The position numbers and the translations under genes are program-made. The notes beneath the pieces were generated by a model. The model searched no databases, was not told the origin of the DNA, and saw nothing but the letters and a program-made list of their open reading frames with translations. Below are positions 58,569 to 64,000 of a stretch of 64,000 bases of DNA, piece by piece (the stretch's first letter is position 1; every line of letters begins with the position of its first letter). Where the stretch lies: the NCBI GenBank assembly GCA_039105265.1, contig JAPFFF010000031.1, positions 930,001 through 994,000 on the forward strand, in the 5' to 3' direction. This DNA comes from Tritrichomonas musculus (taxonomy: Eukaryota; Parabasalia; Tritrichomonadida; Tritrichomonadidae).

Positions 58569-59059
58569 TATATGTTTATTTGGCAGAAGATAAAATTTTT
58601 CAGACAATTTTATTATTTTATTTCAAAAAATGAAAAAATAATATCTTAAAACGTTATGTACAATTTTTAAATATTAATTAATAAATAATAATAATATAAA
58701 TAATAGATAATGAAAAAATATGTTTTTATATCAAGTAATCGTATACATCTAAGTTTCCACTGTTCTACATAATTAAATGAATGAATAGTTTTTTATTGAG
58801 AATATGAACTAATTAAAAGAAATATCAGCTTTGATTTAAAGCCTTTGAAAATGATAGAAAATTTTTATGAATATCCTCAAAATACCTAACATATGTAGTA
58901 TTCCATATTTGAAAAAAGATTATTTATAAAACAACAATTAATTTTAAAAAATATTAAAAAATTATACACATGTACCTAATCGAAATTCTAAAAATAAACG
59001 CAAGAAAGATATTTTCAATTAACCAACTTTCAGTCTGCTGTGTAATTAAAGAAAAAAAA
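58569..59059. other. Intergenic ~490 bp
   Basis: AT-rich; nothing supported. Confidence 0.4.
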
Positions 59060-59876
59060 ACTTTGTTCATGTTATTTATCACGAGAATATGAAGAACTTC
59101 TGAAAAGAAAGCAGGGAGAAACAATTCTTGTTGAATCTCCTCAACAAAAAGGTAAAGAAGAAGAATAAATTGCTGATGACAAAGACGAAGCAAGATTAAA
59201 TGTAATAAGTTTCAAATGGATACGCAGATGATGATGATAGAGATTATAAAAATATTGATAACAACAGTGTTTGCCGTTACCAGGTTTATTTTGAAGTTGC
59301 TGATTCTTTGTATGAAAAATGTTCTTAATCATTTCTTTGTTTCAATGACTTTAACAGGTTGGAAAGTGATCCTTTCTAACAGATTAATAACATAATTATC
59401 AGTGATGATAATTATGATGAATTAAATAGAACTGATAAAAAAATTGTCTAATGATGAAATATATGTTGATTTGACTAAATGTGAATTTTTGTTAGGTGTT
59501 AAAATTCGTTATCAATATTTGTCAAAAAACCAGCACGAGAACAAAGGGAAAGTGATGAAATGATTTTATGAAATAATTTGTAAATCATTCGTGGTACTAC
59601 GGTAACTGGGAAAAAGTGTTCACTAGATTTGTTTGTTTATCATCTTTTGACAAGATCAAGAGATAAAAAAAAAAAGAAGGATTCTTTTATGTTCGAAATC
59701 AAATCAAGTTGTCGAAAACATGGTGGAATTTGTGTCACCAGGAATTCGCACTCTTGGTAAGAAGATGGTTTGGCTTGCTGGTCTAAACAAATCATTTGAA
59801 GGCAAGAATGATTTCGAAAAAGCAAAAGAATTAGAAAACAATAATTTTTGTAAAGCAGTAAAAAAAAAAAATTAGA
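59060..59876 (+). pseudogene. Unrecognised decayed gene
   Basis: A series of plus-strand frames with clearly protein-like composition but several stops and frame changes: REYEELLKRKQGETILVESP; ADDKDEARLNVISFKWIRR; NGYADDDDRDYKNIDNNSVC and RYQVYFEVADSLYEKCS; NDFNRLESDPF; DLTKCEFLLGVKIRYQYLSK; and last a ~60-codon open frame SNQVVENMVEFVSPGIRTLG to a stop at about 59874. The local GC is above its surroundings, in keeping with former coding DNA. I do not recognise the family. Confidence 0.5.
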
Positions 59877-61647
59877 AAATTAATAACGTATTACATTTTT
59901 ACCTTAATTTTATATTTCAAGAAAATTTTATATTAATTTAGACTGGCAAATAAAATTTGTGTAAGCTCTGAGAATTTTCACAAATTTTGAATTATCTTAA
60001 CAAATTTGAGAGTTAAACTTTTTTAGAGGAATCTTCTGAAATATTGAAACTTTTTTAGAGGAATCTTTTTATTTTTTGAAAGGAGATCTAATATATTCAA
60101 AATTCTAATAACAAATAATAATAAGCATTTGATAATTTATTAAATTGTTATTATATTATTAAATGAAAATAAATATATATGTAATTATTGAATTTATCAA
60201 TACTCTAGCAAGATATAAATATTTGTTATTTTTTCTCTCAATTCAATTTCAAGAAACAAAATTTGTATTAACTCATAGAAATACCCATCCTATATTAATT
60301 TGACCTGTGAACGTTTATTATTTGAGAAGATATATTCAATTTTAGTGATATGTAAAATGAATATGATAATTAAAATATACAATTTTCTTGAAATTCAACG
60401 ATTAAAGATTTGATAATTTTCAATTTCAAGATCTAATAAACTATTTTTTCATTGTTTTCAACTTCTTTAGATATTATTTGATTTGAAAATGGTATTTATT
60501 TTAAATCAAGGAAATATTCTTATTTTTAAAACTGATTATTTATATTAATTAAATTCTATAAATATTAAATGATATAATTTTTATATATATTCATAAATAT
60601 ATTTGTCAAATATATCCATTTTATCAATATATTCGTATATTTATTTGAATAGATAAATAATGTTTTTGATTTTCAATAACATTATTATTTATATCTCGTT
60701 TTAAATTCAATTAAAACAGTATTATTCATAAATATTGAATATATACAAGTATCAAATATATAGTATTAATATTTATTTAGTGAATGAATATTTAGTTTAT
60801 GAAATATTTTTAAAATATTTTGTTTTATTTTTGAAAACAAAATTTTCACTTTTGATAAAAAACTATTTTTATGAATTATTATTTATTATTTTTAATTATA
60901 AATAAAGAAGAAAATAATCATAAAATCCATGAAAAAAGAAATTCAATTATTGAATGTTCTATTGAATTCAATAGAATTAAATTCAAATAAATTGAGAAAT
61001 ATTAAAAATAAAACTCTTTAAAAAAATATAAATATCCTGGAGAAAAAAAATTTATGGCCATCATTAAAAGAAAATTTGCTTTTAAGAGCATTTAACAGAA
61101 AAAATAATTAATAAATTAGTATTTGAAGAAGATTTTTTTATCTATTATCATAAAGTATAGCACAACGAAGTAAGAAAAGGGCAGATAAATATTTATTGGT
61201 AAATTTCATTATTAAATAAGAAGCGATTGGTAAATAATTATTGAAAGATTAGTAATTTTTTATAGTGAGATCGTCAAATAATTAGTAAATATCTGAGATT
61301 AATTGCTAAAACATCAAAGATCAGACTGTAAGGCATTGAGGGCCGTTAGAAATATTATTAACATTTAAACTAAAAGAATCCGTAATTAAATAGTAGAAGA
61401 CAGAAAATTTATTACTAGATAATCAATAATTTTTTTTGGACATAGCCTATAATTAATTAGTTGAATAGCTATATATAAAAATGGCAGAAGATCAGCGATA
61501 AATTGGCTGATTACTGATTTTATTCAAAATTAGAGTAAAAAAAATAGCGGCTACGTAACGTACTACATTTGTACCTGAAGAAAAATTAAAGTCTAAATAG
61601 CTCTATATTTATTAAAAAATACATGATAAATTAATATGATAAGAAAC
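59877..61647. other. Gene-poor ~1.8 kb
   Basis: A 21-bp word AAACTTTTTTAGAGGAATCTT occurs twice 32 bp apart near 60017 and 60049. Around 61055-61145 a broken plus-strand frame (LWPSLKENLLLRAFNRKN and FEEDFFIYYHK) looks like gene debris. Otherwise nothing is supported. Confidence 0.4.
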
Positions 61648-62652
61648 TCATTTGGATGACATATGATGACGACTTATTTTCTGAATGAGAGAATATTGAT
61701 TCAAACCTCTATATGAATGCAATTTAAGAATCTGGATTTGCTTCTTTTCATTTTCATCAGAAATACTATTGTGATAAGAATTAAAATTCATTGAAAAAGA
61801 TTTATGAAAACTTTCAGGGGAAAATTTCCTGCTCGAATTGATGCTTATCATGGGCAATTTTGTTTTGTTTGTCGTTGATTGAAAAATAGGCAATTGTAAT
61901 AATTGATCAGTTGTAAATCTTAAATCGACTTGTTTTTCAACCATTTTGCTAATTAGAAATTGAATTCTAGGATCAATATCATATTTAGCAAAATCTATTT
62001 CACTATTGATAATATCTTGCTTTAATTGTTCGTTTGTTCGACAGGAAAAAGGATATGTGCCTGTAGCCATCAGGAAAAAACTAATTCCAAGCGCCCATAT
62101 ATCTGCTTTAAAAGGATCAAATTGATCAGCTTGAAACATTTCTGGAGCAAAATATCTAATTGATCCACATTTTTGATTTGATCTCTTATCATCTTCAAAA
62201 TATCTGGACATACCGAAATCTGCAAGTTTTGCGTTATCATATGAGTCAAGGAAAAAATTATCAGGTTTAATATCTCGATGAGCAATATTTTTTGAGTGAC
62301 AGTAGGCGAGGGCTTCTAAAATCTGTTTTGCGTAATAAACAAATTGAGAATATGTAAGTTTTCCTTTTTGGCGAAGAGTTCCATTTGGGCAATACTCCAT
62401 TACTAAATATGTTGTGTCCTCATCTTCAAAAGAGTCGTATAATTTAATTATATTAGCATGATCAAGTGCAACCATCGTTTTGAATTCATCTTTGTTCAAT
62501 TTCTCTTTTATTGTTCTTTTCACAGCAAAATTCTGTAAATACTTCTTACTATGACATAAAAAAACACTTGAAAAGCCACCATATCCTATCATTTTTCTAA
62601 ATTCATAACCGTGTCTGGAGAGCTTCCAAATGATTAGCTCAAAGTCTTCCAT
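61648..62652 (-). CDS. Ser/Thr protein kinase (CAMK/AMPK-like)
   Basis: A 334-aa active-looking protein kinase. The kinase domain (~15-265) has IGYGGFSSV (22-30), VAIK lysine K45 (FAVK), catalytic loop HRDIKPDN (125-132), DFG (145-147), GSIRYFAPEMF and DIWALGISFFLMATGTYPF. The activation segment (SRYFEDDKRSNQKCGSIRYF) and the overall style resemble CAMK-group kinases of the trichomonad expansion. Residues ~270-334 are a Ser/Asn-rich tail. There is no other domain. Substrates are unknown. TTTCACATTTTTT just upstream of the ATG contains the initiator-like TCACA. Confidence 0.92.
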   Translation of the reverse strand: MEDFELIIWKLSRHGYEFRKMIGYGGFSSVFLCHSKKYLQNFAVKRTIKEKLNKDEFKTMVALDHANIIKLYDSFEDEDTTYLVMEYCPNGTLRQKGKLTYSQFVYYAKQILEALAYCHSKNIAHRDIKPDNFFLDSYDNAKLADFGMSRYFEDDKRSNQKCGSIRYFAPEMFQADQFDPFKADIWALGISFFLMATGTYPFSCRTNEQLKQDIINSEIDFAKYDIDPRIQFLISKMVEKQVDLRFTTDQLLQLPIFQSTTNKTKLPMISINSSRKFSPESFHKSFSMNFNSYHNSISDENEKKQIQILKLHSYRGLNQYSLIQKISRHHMSSK

Positions 62653-64000
62653 AAAAAATGTGAAACCATTTATAATCTGCTTCTATTGAAAAATATAAAC
62701 GAATACATATGATATTTTGGTAATATTTTGTAAAATACCTAAAATACTATAAAAATCAAAATAATATTTAATTCTTTTATTAATTTTATATTTCAAATTA
62801 AAGTTTTTAATTAATTTAAACTTTTAATTATTTGTATATTTAAAAATAATTTATTTTATCTTCGTTTCGACTTTTCAACAAATCATTGAATATTTATAAA
62901 CACTCTGAATTTTGAGAAAAAGCAGGTGATAAATTTTATAGAAAATTAAAATGTCGTAAAGCTATTTTAAAAACGATAAGTCACTTTCCAACGTGTTTTT
63001 ATCGAAATTCTATTAAAAAGTTTAACTTTTTAAATAAGGCGACTTATCTTTTTTGGAATAACTTTACAACTGAATTTCTACAGTAAAACTCAATGATTGG
63101 TTTGTTTAAGCTAATTATATTTTATAATAATAATAATAATAATAAGGTTTATAAATATTTGCAACGTAAATAATTCAAATTAAAATAAAAACTAAAAGGA
63201 TATAAGTATATATTAAATTTTCTTCAGAAAATAAATTTGAGTATTTTATCTCAATTTATTTTAATTATTTTTGATAACAATTTTATAACACTTTATAAAA
63301 ATTTAGAATAGGGATAACTTTTTATATAATTTATTCTAGTCATTAATTCTTTTGATATCTTTTTATATGCTTTTAAAACATTAAGTGTTATATAAAAATA
63401 GTTATAATTATTGAAAAAAATTTCATTTTTTACCTAAAAATGCAGAAAAATTGAATTTGTTGAATTATTAAATGATGATTTTAAAAAATTGGACGTTACA
63501 GGAGTCCACTGAAGAATATAATTTTATTTATATGCATTTACTTTCTAATATATTTGAATTTCATTCCAAATCAAATGTCAGTTTTTTCTAAAAATGCAGA
63601 TTTAGTTGATTGGTTTCATAAATATAAAAAGTCTAATATTTCAGTTACTGAAGGATTTCGTCAAAAAGTAAAATATTATTTGTATAACATATAGTATGCC
63701 CATTCAAATAGCATCTATATTTTTTAAATGATACAAATATATAAGAAATTGATATATATTGAATTTTAATTAAAGTCTTTATTTCAACCATTACATTTTA
63801 TAATATTAGATATAAAATTTATAAATTATATATTATAATTATTAAATAAATTATTTATTAAGATAAATATAAATTTATTTAATTTAATTTTTTATTCAAT
63901 TTAGTTGTGCGCCCTTTGAAAATTATTAAAATAACATATCAAAAAAAAAAAAAAAAAAAAAGTTTAGACGTTTTACGGTTATCATATTCTAAAATTATAA
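62653..64000. other. AT-rich end of window with an imperfect palindrome
   Basis: A palindrome spans about 62935-63095 (GTCGTAAAGCTATTTTAAAA pairs with TTTTTTGGAATAACTTTACA), followed by an AAT microsatellite near 63126. An ATG-initiated 39-codon frame lies at 63575-63694 (MSVFSKNADLVDWFHKYKKS at its start); it may be a scrap of a gene. Nothing else is supported. Confidence 0.4.

Noticed and set aside
59366-59390. 25-nt segment GTTGGAAAG...TTTCTAACAG as another mini-intron in the relic
   Set aside because: The donor GTTGGA does not match the Rab1 introns, and the host region is broken in many other places.
63900-64000. Poly(A) run at the window end as a retrotransposon tail
   Set aside because: No reverse-transcriptase frame or target duplication is visible; A runs are frequent here by composition.
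1-64000. CRISPR array, bacterial operon or integrated virus
   Set aside because: No spaced direct-repeat array, no Shine-Dalgarno-linked gene strings and no viral structural or polymerase genes were seen; content is eukaryotic.

Overview
The window looks like nuclear DNA of a trichomonad (parabasalid) protist, most likely a Tritrichomonas-type genome. The case rests on several things together: very AT-rich DNA, mostly intronless genes with short 5' spacers, a Ser/Thr-kinase fused to Sel1 repeats, a DUF3447-type ankyrin relic, BspA-type leucine-rich-repeat relics, lineage-typical mariner and Tc1/pogo transposons, and a P-loop Fe-S assembly ATPase with a hydrogenosome-like presequence. The species call is inference; the sequence contains no rRNA or other decisive marker.

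Layout. 0-9 kb is a transposon graveyard: a Tc1-like element with one premature stop (801-2189), a broken pogo/CENP-B-type transposase, a large palindromic element, a small TA-flanked inverted-repeat element, further transposase debris, and a mariner with intact reading frame and perfect terminal repeats (7355-8636). 9-38 kb is the main gene block. It holds a SCYL2-like pseudokinase, a coiled-coil protein, a small basic protein, a Nup62/Nsp1-type nucleoporin, a type I membrane protein, a Mei2-like RNA-binding protein, tRNA-Ser, a very large USP7-type deubiquitinase, an SGNH hydrolase, a glycosyltransferase, a Rab GTPase, a PDI-like protein without active-site cysteines, a GH51 arabinofuranosidase, an Ind1/NUBPL-type ATPase and an alpha-solenoid protein. 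39-47 kb is mostly gene-poor and carries foldback and inverted-repeat elements, a tRNA-Gln relic, one small ORF and a Rab1-like gene. 47-57 kb has a helical protein, a Fringe-type glycosyltransferase, tRNA-Arg, a BspA relic and a kinase-Sel1 gene broken by two single-base lesions. 57-64 kb is mainly relics plus one intact protein kinase.

The most striking observation is the Rab1-like gene at 45712-46378. Its reading frame and its canonical Rab N-terminus are restored only if two introns of 25 and 27 nt are removed, leaving a 14-nt internal exon. Both introns share the same 5' end (GTTT[C/G]TTTTTATTT) and a branch-point/3' splice block TTCTAAyA...AG.

Functional themes: vesicle traffic (two Rabs, SCYL2-like), nuclear pore, ubiquitin removal, ER and Golgi functions (PDI-like, two glycosyltransferases), hydrogenosomal Fe-S assembly, and two bacterial-looking glycan-acting secreted enzymes (GH51, SGNH/GxDLY). 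Genes are arranged individually on both strands with no operons. Several pseudogenes are broken at or near homopolymer tracts, so some breaks could be assembly errors.
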